The notes under the pieces are model-generated. The model was not told where the DNA came from and ran no database searches. It saw only the letters and a program-made list of their open reading frames with translations. The translations under genes were made by a program, and so were the position numbers. This document shows, piece after piece, positions 36,386 through 43,816 of a stretch of 64,000 bases of DNA (position 1 is its first letter; every line of letters begins with the position of its first letter). The stretch is from RBG-16-64-13 sp963718375. Lineage in GTDB: Bacteria; Actinomycetota; Thermoleophilia; RBG-16-64-13. The stretch lies in contig CAVQZD010000005.1 in NCBI GenBank assembly GCA_963718375.1, positions 868,001 through 932,000 of the forward strand, in the 5' to 3' direction.

Positions 36386-36414
36386 GGCGCGGCCACCCGG
36401 GGTCAGGCCGCGCC
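36386..36414. terminator. Stem-loop between convergent MFS and zinc-ribbon genes
   Basis: GGCGCGGCC pairs with GGCCGCGCC across an 11-base loop, between two convergent stops. There is no T-tract on either strand, so it may be a weak bidirectional terminator. Confidence 0.4.
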
Positions 36415-36427
36415 CAGATTCGTGGCA

Positions 36428-36673
36428 CTAGCGAGGCTCCCGGTCGCAGCTGTCATCCTGGCTGCCGTAGCAGCAGCAACTTGATCGGCTCCTCCTGTTG
36501 TCCAGGTGTTCCTCGGTGAGGAGCGAACCGTTACGCAGGAAGCTCCGGAACCTCTGGTGCACGGCGTCACTGCCGCACTCGGGACAGTGCTTGCCTTCGT
36601 CCACCCACGCATCGTCTGACTCCACCCGATAGTGGTGCCGGCATTCGTTGCACACCAGGTCGAACGATCTCAT
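36428..36673 (-). CDS. FmdB-type zinc ribbon protein
   Basis: Small protein of 81 residues. The first 45 residues form a zinc ribbon with two pairs, CNECRHHY and CPECGSDAV, as in FmdB/regulatory small proteins of unknown target. The C-terminus is odd: SSCCCYGSQDDSC adds four more cysteines, which could bind another metal or a cluster. A GGAGGTG site precedes ATG 36673. It is divergent from the ROK kinase. Confidence 0.8.
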   Translation of the reverse strand: MRSFDLVCNECRHHYRVESDDAWVDEGKHCPECGSDAVHQRFRSFLRNGSLLTEEHLDNRRSRSSCCCYGSQDDSCDREPR

Positions 36674-36778
36674 CGGCGCACCTCCACTGTCTCTTACTGC
36701 TATGACTCTACCCCGGATGGGTCCCTTTCTCTCACTTGTCCTATTGAACGGCCGTTACTGGTGCGCGTTAATAGGAAC

Positions 36779-37687
36779 GTGAGACTCTACGGAGGCATAG
36801 AGACCGGCGGCACCACGGTCGGCTGCATCATAGGCGTCGGCCCGGACGACGTCGTGGCCGAGACTCGCTTTCCCACCACCGGTCCCGCGGAGACCATCGC
36901 CGCCATTGTCGACTTCTTCGAGGCTCACGCGGCTGCCCACCCTGTCGAGACCGTCGGCATCGGCGCTTTCGGTCCACTTGATCTCGACCAGGAGTCCCCC
37001 ACCTACGGTCACGTGACTGATACGCCCAAACCGGGTTGGAGCTCAGTGGACCTATGCACCCCCATCGAGGCGGGCCTGCAGGTCCCAGTGACTCTCGACA
37101 CGGATGTCAACGCCGCTGCACTGGGCGAGTACCTGTGGGGGCGCGGCGCCGGTCCAGACAGCGGACGTGCGATGCCCGATCCGCTTCTCTACCTGACCGT
37201 AGGCACCGGCATCGGTCTGGGGGCGGTCATAGACGGACGCCCGCTCCACGGGCTGCTTCATCCCGAAGCGGGACACATGCGTATCCCCCACGATCGGTCA
37301 CTGGACCCGTTCGACGGATCCTGCCCCTTCCACGGTGACTGTTGGGAGGGCTTGGCTTCTGGCCGCGCCCTGCAAGAACGCTCTGGGCAGCGCGCCGAGA
37401 CCCTGCCGCCCGACCACGCCGCCTGGGAGATCGAAGCCCACTACTTGGGCCTGGGAATGGCGAATCTGATCTGCTGCTTCTCGCCGCGCCTTCTAGTGGT
37501 CGGCGGCGGAGTCCTCAAACAGCCTGGATTGCTGGACCGCGCGCGACAAGAGGCCCGGGGCTTCTTGGGCGGCTATCTGAGGTCAAACATGCTCGGCGAC
37601 CGCATCGACGGACTCATCGTCTCGCCGAGTCTGGGTGACCGCTCCGGGCTATTGGGTGCACTCGCACTGGCCATGTCTGCCCGATAA
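36779..37687 (+). CDS. ROK-family sugar kinase (fructo-/glucokinase type)
   Basis: ATP-dependent hexose kinase of 302 residues from GTG 36779. The phosphate-binding start is YGGIETGGTTVGC, and the sugar-binding block contains LDTDVNAAALGEYLWG. The ROK zinc motif is present as HPEAGHMRIPHD followed by CPFHGDCWEGLASG, with one His and three Cys. FHGDCWEGLASG and the overall order resemble fructokinases of the Bacillus GmuE/ScrK group rather than glucokinases, but substrate is uncertain. An in-frame GTG lies at 36761. It would feed hexose phosphate to the pentose phosphate genes further right. Confidence 0.85.
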   Translation: MRLYGGIETGGTTVGCIIGVGPDDVVAETRFPTTGPAETIAAIVDFFEAHAAAHPVETVGIGAFGPLDLDQESPTYGHVTDTPKPGWSSVDLCTPIEAGLQVPVTLDTDVNAAALGEYLWGRGAGPDSGRAMPDPLLYLTVGTGIGLGAVIDGRPLHGLLHPEAGHMRIPHDRSLDPFDGSCPFHGDCWEGLASGRALQERSGQRAETLPPDHAAWEIEAHYLGLGMANLICCFSPRLLVVGGGVLKQPGLLDRARQEARGFLGGYLRSNMLGDRIDGLIVSPSLGDRSGLLGALALAMSAR

Positions 37688-37705
37688 CGTATATATTATC
37701 CAGCC

Positions 37706-38437
37706 GTGATCTTCTTACTCGACAAGACGTCCGTCCCGCGCGCGGCGCTCGCCCGAGTGCCGCTGACGGTGCTTGTGATGGCGGTCTGCGCCGTCGCGCT
37801 GCTGATGAGCGCGTGCGGAGGCGGCTCTGACGGGGCCCCCGACTTCACAGGGCTGACGCTGAGTGAAGCCCAGGCCCTTGCCGGCGACGCCGGCCTGCAA
37901 TTGGTCGAAGGGGAGAAGGTCGCCAGCTTCCTGCCCGCAGGCACCGTCCTGGCCCAGGATCCGCTGCCGGGCACGCCTGCGGACGAAGGCACGGTGCAGG
38001 TCACAGTCAGCCGCGACCCCATCCCGGTGAAGATCAGAAAGATCGATCCGAAGGATCCTGACGGCGACGACAAAGAGAAGAATGAGCAACTACCCAATCT
38101 GTACGACGGCGACCTGAACACCTACTGGGAGACCGAGGCGTACGGTACGCCTGACTTCCAGGGCTACGGCGACAAGATCGGGGTCGGCTTCTCCTTCTTC
38201 CTCGAGGAGGCCGCGACGATGCTCAAGATCGACTACACGGTCACCGGCTGGGAGGGCGAGGTACAGATGATCTCCGAGCAGGACCTGCCTGTCGCGCTGG
38301 CTCACCTCGGCCAGAGCCGGCAGGTGAGCTGGCGAGAGCCCATCACCGAGGGCCGGATATGGTTCAACCAGCTGACGCGCATGCCCGACACCGACACATA
38401 CGGCGTGCGCATCAACGAGGTCAGCTTCTACCGCTAG
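37706..38437 (+). CDS. PASTA-domain lipoprotein
   Basis: Secreted lipoprotein of 243 residues. The signal segment VLVMAVCAVALLMSACGG gives a lipobox (LMSAC). One PASTA repeat follows at about 45-105 (FTGLTLSEAQALAGDAGLQL ... VLAQDPLPGTPADEGT). The C-terminal 120 residues look like a discoidin-type beta-sandwich (NLYDGDLNTYWETEAYG, ending YGVRINEVSFYR). PASTA domains bind muropeptides or act as spacers in cell-wall kinases, but no kinase domain is present here. An AT-rich TATATATTAT lies just before the GTG start and may be its -10. Confidence 0.75.
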   Translation: MIFLLDKTSVPRAALARVPLTVLVMAVCAVALLMSACGGGSDGAPDFTGLTLSEAQALAGDAGLQLVEGEKVASFLPAGTVLAQDPLPGTPADEGTVQVTVSRDPIPVKIRKIDPKDPDGDDKEKNEQLPNLYDGDLNTYWETEAYGTPDFQGYGDKIGVGFSFFLEEAATMLKIDYTVTGWEGEVQMISEQDLPVALAHLGQSRQVSWREPITEGRIWFNQLTRMPDTDTYGVRINEVSFYR

Positions 38438-38657
38438 ACCGGCCCCCTCGCCTTACAGCCACAGTGATAGTCTTTGCGTATGGACCGGCTGAAGTAGACA
38501 TCCTGCAGCGCTGCGAGTCCACGACATCCTGCACAGCGACGCTCAACTGGGCCCCTACCCCGATCATCTGCTGAGAGAGGTCGCTGAGCCCACCAACCGC
38601 ATCCCCGGACCGATCGAGCGCCGCTCCGAGCGCGAGAACGTCTACGGCAAGTCGCTC

Positions 38658-39704
38658 ATGGGCGACTACGGCGCAGAGACCCAGCGTGAGTTCAAGCGGC
38701 TCTCGGAACGGTATCCCCTCGTCGCCGCCATCCACGACCTGCAGGCGCACATCGCCGCCTATGGCAGGAATCGCACGCCGGTCGCGGAGAAGAAGGCGCC
38801 TCTACCCGACGATCGCCGGATGCTAAGCCGCCACCTCAAAGCTCTGGGCTACTACCTGGGCGCGGACCAAGTGCGCATCGGGCCGCTGCCGGCGTCCGCC
38901 GTGTACACCGAGAACGTGATGGGCAAGGCCATCGAGGCCCCTTACAAGTACGCCATAGTCTTCGCCTGCCGCAAGGACCCCAAGGCGATGAGCGCCTCCA
39001 ATGGCTGGGATGACATCGTCAGCCCCCTCAGCCACCAGGTCTACCAGAAGCTGGCTGTCATCACTGAGGTCACCTCGGGCTATCTGCGCAGACTGGGCGT
39101 TGACGCCGTGCCGTCCTACTTTCGCAGCTACCAGACCCTGATGCCCGAGATCGTCCTCAGGGCCGGCATGGGTGAGGTGTCCCGCATGGGCATCGTCCTC
39201 AGCCCCTTCTTCGGCTGCCACTGCAAGTACGGCGCCGTCCTCACCGACCTCGAGCTCGAACTCGACGGCTGCATCGATTTCGGTCTGCAGGACTACTGCA
39301 AGAGATGCACCATATGCTCGCAGCAATGTCCCGCTCACGCCATCCCCCGGGGCGGGCAGACGCTACACAACGGCTACTACACCTGGAAGCTCGACGCCCG
39401 CGCCTGTTCCGAATTCGGCGTCCTGAACAAAGAAGGCACGGTGTGTGGGCGCTGCACCAAGGTCTGTCCGTGGAACCGACCCGATATGGGGCCCCGCGAA
39501 TTCGCCGACTGGGACGGCAGCCAGGAGTGGCTGCATAGGACCGTGGACGAGCAGCGGGAGCAGAGCCAGGCGAACGACTACGTCGACCCCCGCGAGTACA
39601 CCGACAAGTGGTGGTTCCGCCTCGAAGAGCGCGACGGTGAAGTCACCACCCCCACGGCCAAGAACTCCCAGAAGATCTGCCGCGAGTACCCCATCCAGGA
39701 GTAG
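38658..39704 (+). CDS. Reductive-dehalogenase-like double-cluster Fe-S protein
   Basis: Product of at least 348 residues resembling the catalytic part of reductive dehalogenases: a cobalamin-binding-type fold region, then two cluster sets, CKRCTICSQQC (C214-C224) and C250 with CGRCTKVCPW (C263-C270). It has no Tat signal and no neighbouring membrane anchor gene, so it is probably cytoplasmic. In-frame sequence upstream to 38493 looks coding (PTNRIPGPIERRSERENVYG) but contains no ATG, GTG or TTG; an ATG at 38480 is out of frame. The true start is therefore uncertain and an indel is possible. Length and the second cluster spacing argue against epoxyqueuosine reductase. Confidence 0.7.
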   Translation: MGDYGAETQREFKRLSERYPLVAAIHDLQAHIAAYGRNRTPVAEKKAPLPDDRRMLSRHLKALGYYLGADQVRIGPLPASAVYTENVMGKAIEAPYKYAIVFACRKDPKAMSASNGWDDIVSPLSHQVYQKLAVITEVTSGYLRRLGVDAVPSYFRSYQTLMPEIVLRAGMGEVSRMGIVLSPFFGCHCKYGAVLTDLELELDGCIDFGLQDYCKRCTICSQQCPAHAIPRGGQTLHNGYYTWKLDARACSEFGVLNKEGTVCGRCTKVCPWNRPDMGPREFADWDGSQEWLHRTVDEQREQSQANDYVDPREYTDKWWFRLEERDGEVTTPTAKNSQKICREYPIQE

Positions 39705-39774
39705 CCAGCGGTAGGCGTACTCCCTCCTGCCTCTGGGTACCTTCTCCCAGGCAACCGACCTTAAGGAGTGTGGT

Positions 39775-40158
39775 ATGGATGTTCTCGTGCCGTTGACGAC
39801 GGTCTCCGATATGGCCCCCGGCAGCATGAAACTGGCCTCACTCGAAGGGAATGAGTACCTGGTCGCCCGCGTCGGCGACGAATACTTCGTGACTCAGAGC
39901 AAATGCCCCCATATGGGCGGACATCTTGAGAAGGGTGTGCTCGAAGGCACGGTGATCACCTGCCCTCGACATCACTCCCAGTTCGACCTCCGGGACGGCC
40001 GCGTCGTGCGCTGGACCGATTGGCACGGGACGACGCTCAAGATAGCCGAGGCGGTAAAGCACCCTCGACCGCTGCACACTTACGCCGTTTGGCTGGAGGG
40101 CGACAAGCTCCTGGTCGGTGCTGAGAACGCTCCAGCCGCACCCCCCGGACAGGAATGA
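39775..40158 (+). CDS. Rieske-type [2Fe-2S] protein
   Basis: Small soluble ferredoxin of 127 residues with both Rieske half-motifs, CPHMGG and CPRHHSQFD (two Cys, two His ligands). An AAGGAG site precedes ATG 39775. The absence of a signal peptide or membrane anchor fits an electron carrier of the oxygenase/nitrite-reductase small-subunit type. It lies 70 bases after the dehalogenase-like gene on the same strand and may donate electrons to it, which is an inference from position. Confidence 0.85.
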   Translation: MDVLVPLTTVSDMAPGSMKLASLEGNEYLVARVGDEYFVTQSKCPHMGGHLEKGVLEGTVITCPRHHSQFDLRDGRVVRWTDWHGTTLKIAEAVKHPRPLHTYAVWLEGDKLLVGAENAPAAPPGQE

Positions 40159-40179
40159 CTTCTCCCTCGTGCCCCGATG

Positions 40180-41319
40180 TCACAGGAGCTTCTTGAACCC
40201 CGGGATGATCTTCAGCAGACCCGTCAGTAGGGCAGCCACGAGCAGGATGGCCACGACCCACAGGACAGCGGCAGGGAGCGCGTGGATCGTCCCTGCCACG
40301 CCCGTGAATACGAAATCCAGCACCCCGTATTGACGCAAGAACGGGTCGATCAGGTAGATGCCGAAGGCTGTACCGCCCAGCCATATGATCGCCTTCTGGA
40401 CAGAATCGGCCGGCGGTCTTCTGACAACGAGCCTCAGAAGCACATAGGCCATGATGGCCGGGATCGCCACCAGTCCGTCGAAGAACAACTCGGCGCCGTC
40501 CAGGGAGATATCCGGACTCCGGTCCAGGAGCACCAGGGTGACCGCCAAGGTCAACCCGACCGATACGGCAGCCAGACCCAGACCGTAGAGGATGCGCCGA
40601 GTCGTCATGAGCGGGCAGAGCTTGTACTCGACGAAGTACCCGATCAAGAAGAAGAAGGCGGCGCTCTGCTCTACAAGAGCTACACGGAGACTGCCCTGCA
40701 GCGGCTCAAGACCGCCCAGGTACCCCACGACAGGCCACAGCCCGACTAGAATCACCTGCAGGACTATCAGATACAAATACTCTTGGGTGGTCATCCCTCT
40801 TGCCAGCCGGCGTAGGAACGGCAGCATCACCAGCAATGCCAAGTAGGCATAGAGGAACCAATAAGAGCCCGTCACCGGCGAGGAATAGAGGGCTGTCAGG
40901 AAGCCCCGAAATCCTTGGTCCTCGTTGCCGGTCACGACGCGAGAGAAGTAGAAGGCGGCCGAGAACAGGATCAGGACGATCGCCATCCGCAGGACGCGGC
41001 GACGAAACACGGTAGCGATACTCTCTTCTTTGGGAACGAGCAGAGCACCGGAGACCATAAAGAAGAGCGGGACGGCCACCTTGCTGAGGATGGAAAGGAT
41101 CATATAGAAGGGTCGGGCTACCCCGCTGTCGGTGAGCGCGTAGAGGCTATACCCGCGTTCGCCGGTGTGATTGAAGAGCACCAGGAATATCGCCACCAGG
41201 CGGATGAGCTCAAGGTGCAGTATGCGAGAGCCGGCCTCCGCCTTGGGGACCCCGTCCACCCCGTTCAATTCGTCCGTTGCAGCGACCGTGTGTTCTTCTG
41301 TGGTATCGACTTCTCTCAC
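40180..41319 (-). CDS. Membrane acyltransferase (acyltransferase 3 family)
   Basis: Multi-helix membrane protein, about 380 residues, of the family that O-acylates surface sugars or lipids. It starts its fold with RILHLELIRLVAIFLVLFNH, which includes the family's R...H pattern, and has about ten helices, including WFLYAYLALLVMLPFLRRL. The start is uncertain: GTG 41319 is preferred because the stem-loop at 41395-41422 covers the first codons of the longest open frame. The acceptor is unknown. Confidence 0.75.
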   Translation of the reverse strand: MREVDTTEEHTVAATDELNGVDGVPKAEAGSRILHLELIRLVAIFLVLFNHTGERGYSLYALTDSGVARPFYMILSILSKVAVPLFFMVSGALLVPKEESIATVFRRRVLRMAIVLILFSAAFYFSRVVTGNEDQGFRGFLTALYSSPVTGSYWFLYAYLALLVMLPFLRRLARGMTTQEYLYLIVLQVILVGLWPVVGYLGGLEPLQGSLRVALVEQSAAFFFLIGYFVEYKLCPLMTTRRILYGLGLAAVSVGLTLAVTLVLLDRSPDISLDGAELFFDGLVAIPAIMAYVLLRLVVRRPPADSVQKAIIWLGGTAFGIYLIDPFLRQYGVLDFVFTGVAGTIHALPAAVLWVVAILLVAALLTGLLKIIPGFKKLL

Positions 41320-41394
41320 CTTGCCTGCACGGGTCACGTCTCTGTTCACAACAGATAGTACGACGAATCGAGGAGACGTTGAACCCGAACACGT

Positions 41395-41422
41395 CAAGAG
41401 TCCGGCTTTCGCCGGACTCTTG
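41395..41422. terminator. Strong terminator after the glutamate-synthase-like operon
   Basis: CAAGAGTCCGGC-TTTC-GCCGGACTCTTG is a perfect 12-bp stem with a four-base loop, 42 bases after the stop of the FMN protein gene on the minus strand. It ends the four-gene operon. There is no long T-run, but stem strength is high. Confidence 0.7.
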
Positions 41423-41463
41423 CGCTTGGTCCCGTCTGATCTGCCGAGCCGTCCGGCGGCGGA

Positions 41464-43056
41464 CTATCCCAGTAGGATAGCCTCCGCCTCTTCGCGGTAG
41501 GCGTCCATCACGTAGGGGATACCCGTGACTTTGGCGCACTCCTCCGTCAGGCTCATGAGGTCTTTGCGGCCTACGGCGGGGATGCTGAAGGCTCTAGCCC
41601 CAGCCATCAACTGCTGCAGACCGACCCGCAACTTCTGCGCGTAGGAGTAGATGCCTATCGCTCCGAGCGGGATCTTGGACATCTCGTCCCGCCCCACGAT
41701 GTCGGCCACCTCTTCCCAGCAGACGAAGATCTCTTCCGGGGTGTCCCCGTACTGGGACACGGTCCTGGGCAGGCCGCCGTCGTTCATCCACAGAGACGTG
41801 TTCTTGCCCACCATGCCCGGGATCATGAGAGCCCGGCCCATGCAGACCGCCTTGCAGAAGGGCGCGCCCAAGGCCAGCGCCTTGAAGACGTGGTCCTCGG
41901 CGCTGAAACCGCCGCCGAAAGCCAGGTCGGGCACGCGGGCTCCGGCCGCCGCCAGCTTCGTGGCGAACTCGGTCGCCGCCGAGTGCAGATACAGGCTGGG
42001 CACACCCCACTCCTCCATCATCCGCCACGGGCTCATGCCGGTCCCACCGGGAGCTCCATCGATGGTCAGCAGGTCGATCTTGGCCTTGCTACCCCACTTG
42101 AGCGCCATGGCCAGCTCGCGCAGGCCGTAGGCTCCGGTCTTCAGCGTGATGCGCTTGTAGCCCAGACCGCGGAGGCGCTCACATTCGGCCAAGAAGCTCT
42201 CTTCGTCGATGAAGCCGAGCCGGCTGTGCCGCTCGAACTGCTTGAGCGCGCCGTCCTTGAACGCCGCCTGGCTTATCGGGTCAGACGGATCGGGCGTGAC
42301 GATGTAGCCGCGGCGTTGCAGCTCGAGCGCGCGATCCAGCGAGTCCACCTTGATCTCGCCGCCGATGCACTTCGCACCCTGGCCCCACTTGAGCTCGATG
42401 GTGTCGAGTCCGTGCTTCTGGGCGATGTACTCCGCCACGCCCAGCCTGGTGTCCTCGACGTTCATCTGCACCAGGATCTCGCCATAGCCGCGGTGGTACC
42501 GCTTGTAGGTCTCTATGCGCCGGTCCATGTCGGGCGCCAGCTTGACCTTGCCGTTCGAACCCAGTTCCAGCTTTGGGTCGATGCCACACACGTTCTCGCC
42601 GCAGACGATGGTCACCCCGCTGATGGCCGCACCGATGGCGAAGTGCTCCCAGTTCTTCCTCGCGATCTCGGTGGACCCCAGCGCGCCGGTGAAGACCGGC
42701 GCGAGCATCTTGACCTTCTTGTCCCAACCATACTCGGTGCCTACGTTCACATCCGGGAATGTGCAGGTGTCGGGATTGGCCTCCACCCCTTCCGGCAGAC
42801 CTTCACCGCCCAGGGCGTAGCCTTGGATGTTCAGATGCGAGTAGTCGAGGGGGTAGTCCTTGTCACCACCGGCCGTGACCTCTCCGTACGGCCCGGGATA
42901 TATGAGCTCCCTCCCGCGGAAGGTAGCTTGGAAGACCTCACAGTTGCCCCGGCACCCATCGATGCAGCGCGTGCACAGCCCGGAGCCCGGCACCACGCTC
43001 CGCGAGCGATTTGACGTCTGGGATACGTCGTTCGCGTTCGGTCGTTGAAGATTCAC
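41464..43056 (-). CDS. FMN-binding glutamate-synthase-like protein
   Basis: Protein of 530 residues with a glutamate synthase FMN-domain fold. GALGSTEIARKNWEHFAIGA, ELKWGQGAKCIGGEIK and LTIDGAPGGTGMSPW match the FMN and substrate segments of GltB/GltS, the last being the usual DGGTGASP block. It lacks the N-terminal glutaminase and the C-terminal GXGXG domain. An N-terminal CTRCIDGCRGNC (C28, C31, C35, C39) probably holds a cluster. The GTG start has AAGGAG upstream. It is the last gene after NuoE-, NuoF- and NuoG-N-like genes, which probably feed it electrons. Glutamate formation from 2-oxoglutarate is likely but not proven; a related FMN reaction is possible. Confidence 0.8.
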   Translation of the reverse strand: MNLQRPNANDVSQTSNRSRSVVPGSGLCTRCIDGCRGNCEVFQATFRGRELIYPGPYGEVTAGGDKDYPLDYSHLNIQGYALGGEGLPEGVEANPDTCTFPDVNVGTEYGWDKKVKMLAPVFTGALGSTEIARKNWEHFAIGAAISGVTIVCGENVCGIDPKLELGSNGKVKLAPDMDRRIETYKRYHRGYGEILVQMNVEDTRLGVAEYIAQKHGLDTIELKWGQGAKCIGGEIKVDSLDRALELQRRGYIVTPDPSDPISQAAFKDGALKQFERHSRLGFIDEESFLAECERLRGLGYKRITLKTGAYGLRELAMALKWGSKAKIDLLTIDGAPGGTGMSPWRMMEEWGVPSLYLHSAATEFATKLAAAGARVPDLAFGGGFSAEDHVFKALALGAPFCKAVCMGRALMIPGMVGKNTSLWMNDGGLPRTVSQYGDTPEEIFVCWEEVADIVGRDEMSKIPLGAIGIYSYAQKLRVGLQQLMAGARAFSIPAVGRKDLMSLTEECAKVTGIPYVMDAYREEAEAILLG

Positions 43057-43104
43057 GGGTGGACTCCTTCTGGTCTGTCTTGATGCTTCATTCTCGTGTC
43101 TTCG

Positions 43105-43806
43105 CTAGTCTCGTGCCAACACGCCACGTTGCTGCCAACGCGCACACTGGAACCCCCGGCCCAGTTCACACCATACGCAGGTGTCTTCGATGTTCTCCAC
43201 CATGATCGTCTGGGACTCGCAAAGCCCGCATATGCCCGACTCAGGGAGTCCCGGACAGGGAGTGATCTTCATCACGCAGATGTCCACGCAGTTGTTGCAG
43301 CGCTTGCACACGTCCGGACGCGTGTCGAACGGTAGGGCCACGTGGCGATCGGCGCCGCGTCCCACGAAACCGAGAGATCGCGACTGCCATACCTCGTCAC
43401 ACACCCGCACGCAGCGGCCGCAGAGTATGCAGTCCTTGTCACGCATCGCATACCTGGACCGGGTCACCCCCACGCGGGCCGCCAGGTCCTGTATGGCCCT
43501 GGAGTCTGGAGCTTCCGCCAATATGAGCTCCACGATGTTGCGCCGGGCTCGCAGAACATCCTCAGAGTGGGCCTCCACCACCAAGCCTTCCCGTGCGTCC
43601 AGAGTGCAAGAAGCAGTCATGCGGCGGCGGCCGTTCTCGACCACAGCGACTATGCACACTCGGCAGGCCCCGATGGGCGAGACACCGGGCACGTGACAGA
43701 GATTGGGGATGCAGATGCCGGCCTCAAGGGCGGCGTCGAGCACGCTCGACCCTTCGGCGGTGCGGATCCTTGCTCCGTCTACTGTGATGTTCACCATCTT
43801 TCGCAT
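43105..43806 (-). CDS. HydA/NuoG N-terminal-like Fe-S subunit
   Basis: Electron-wiring subunit of 233 residues with no H-cluster or molybdopterin domain. It has a [2Fe-2S] ferredoxin (C37, C48, C51, C67) and two [4Fe-4S] sets (CILCGRCVRVC, CKRCNNCVDIC), and it lacks the His/Cys cluster seen in HydA and NuoG. A unique C-terminal tail adds six Cys (C184, C193, C196, C210, C213, C221). ATG 43806 has AGGGA upstream and lies 10 bases after the flavin subunit gene. It should connect that subunit to the glutamate-synthase-like protein. Confidence 0.85.
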   Translation of the reverse strand: MRKMVNITVDGARIRTAEGSSVLDAALEAGICIPNLCHVPGVSPIGACRVCIVAVVENGRRRMTASCTLDAREGLVVEAHSEDVLRARRNIVELILAEAPDSRAIQDLAARVGVTRSRYAMRDKDCILCGRCVRVCDEVWQSRSLGFVGRGADRHVALPFDTRPDVCKRCNNCVDICVMKITPCPGLPESGICGLCESQTIMVENIEDTCVWCELGRGFQCARWQQRGVLARD

Positions 43807-43816
43807 GGATGATCCC

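Noticed and set aside
38658..39704. Epoxyqueuosine reductase (QueG)
   Set aside because: Size, the longer N-terminal region and the 12-residue gap in the second cluster set fit reductive-dehalogenase-like proteins better.
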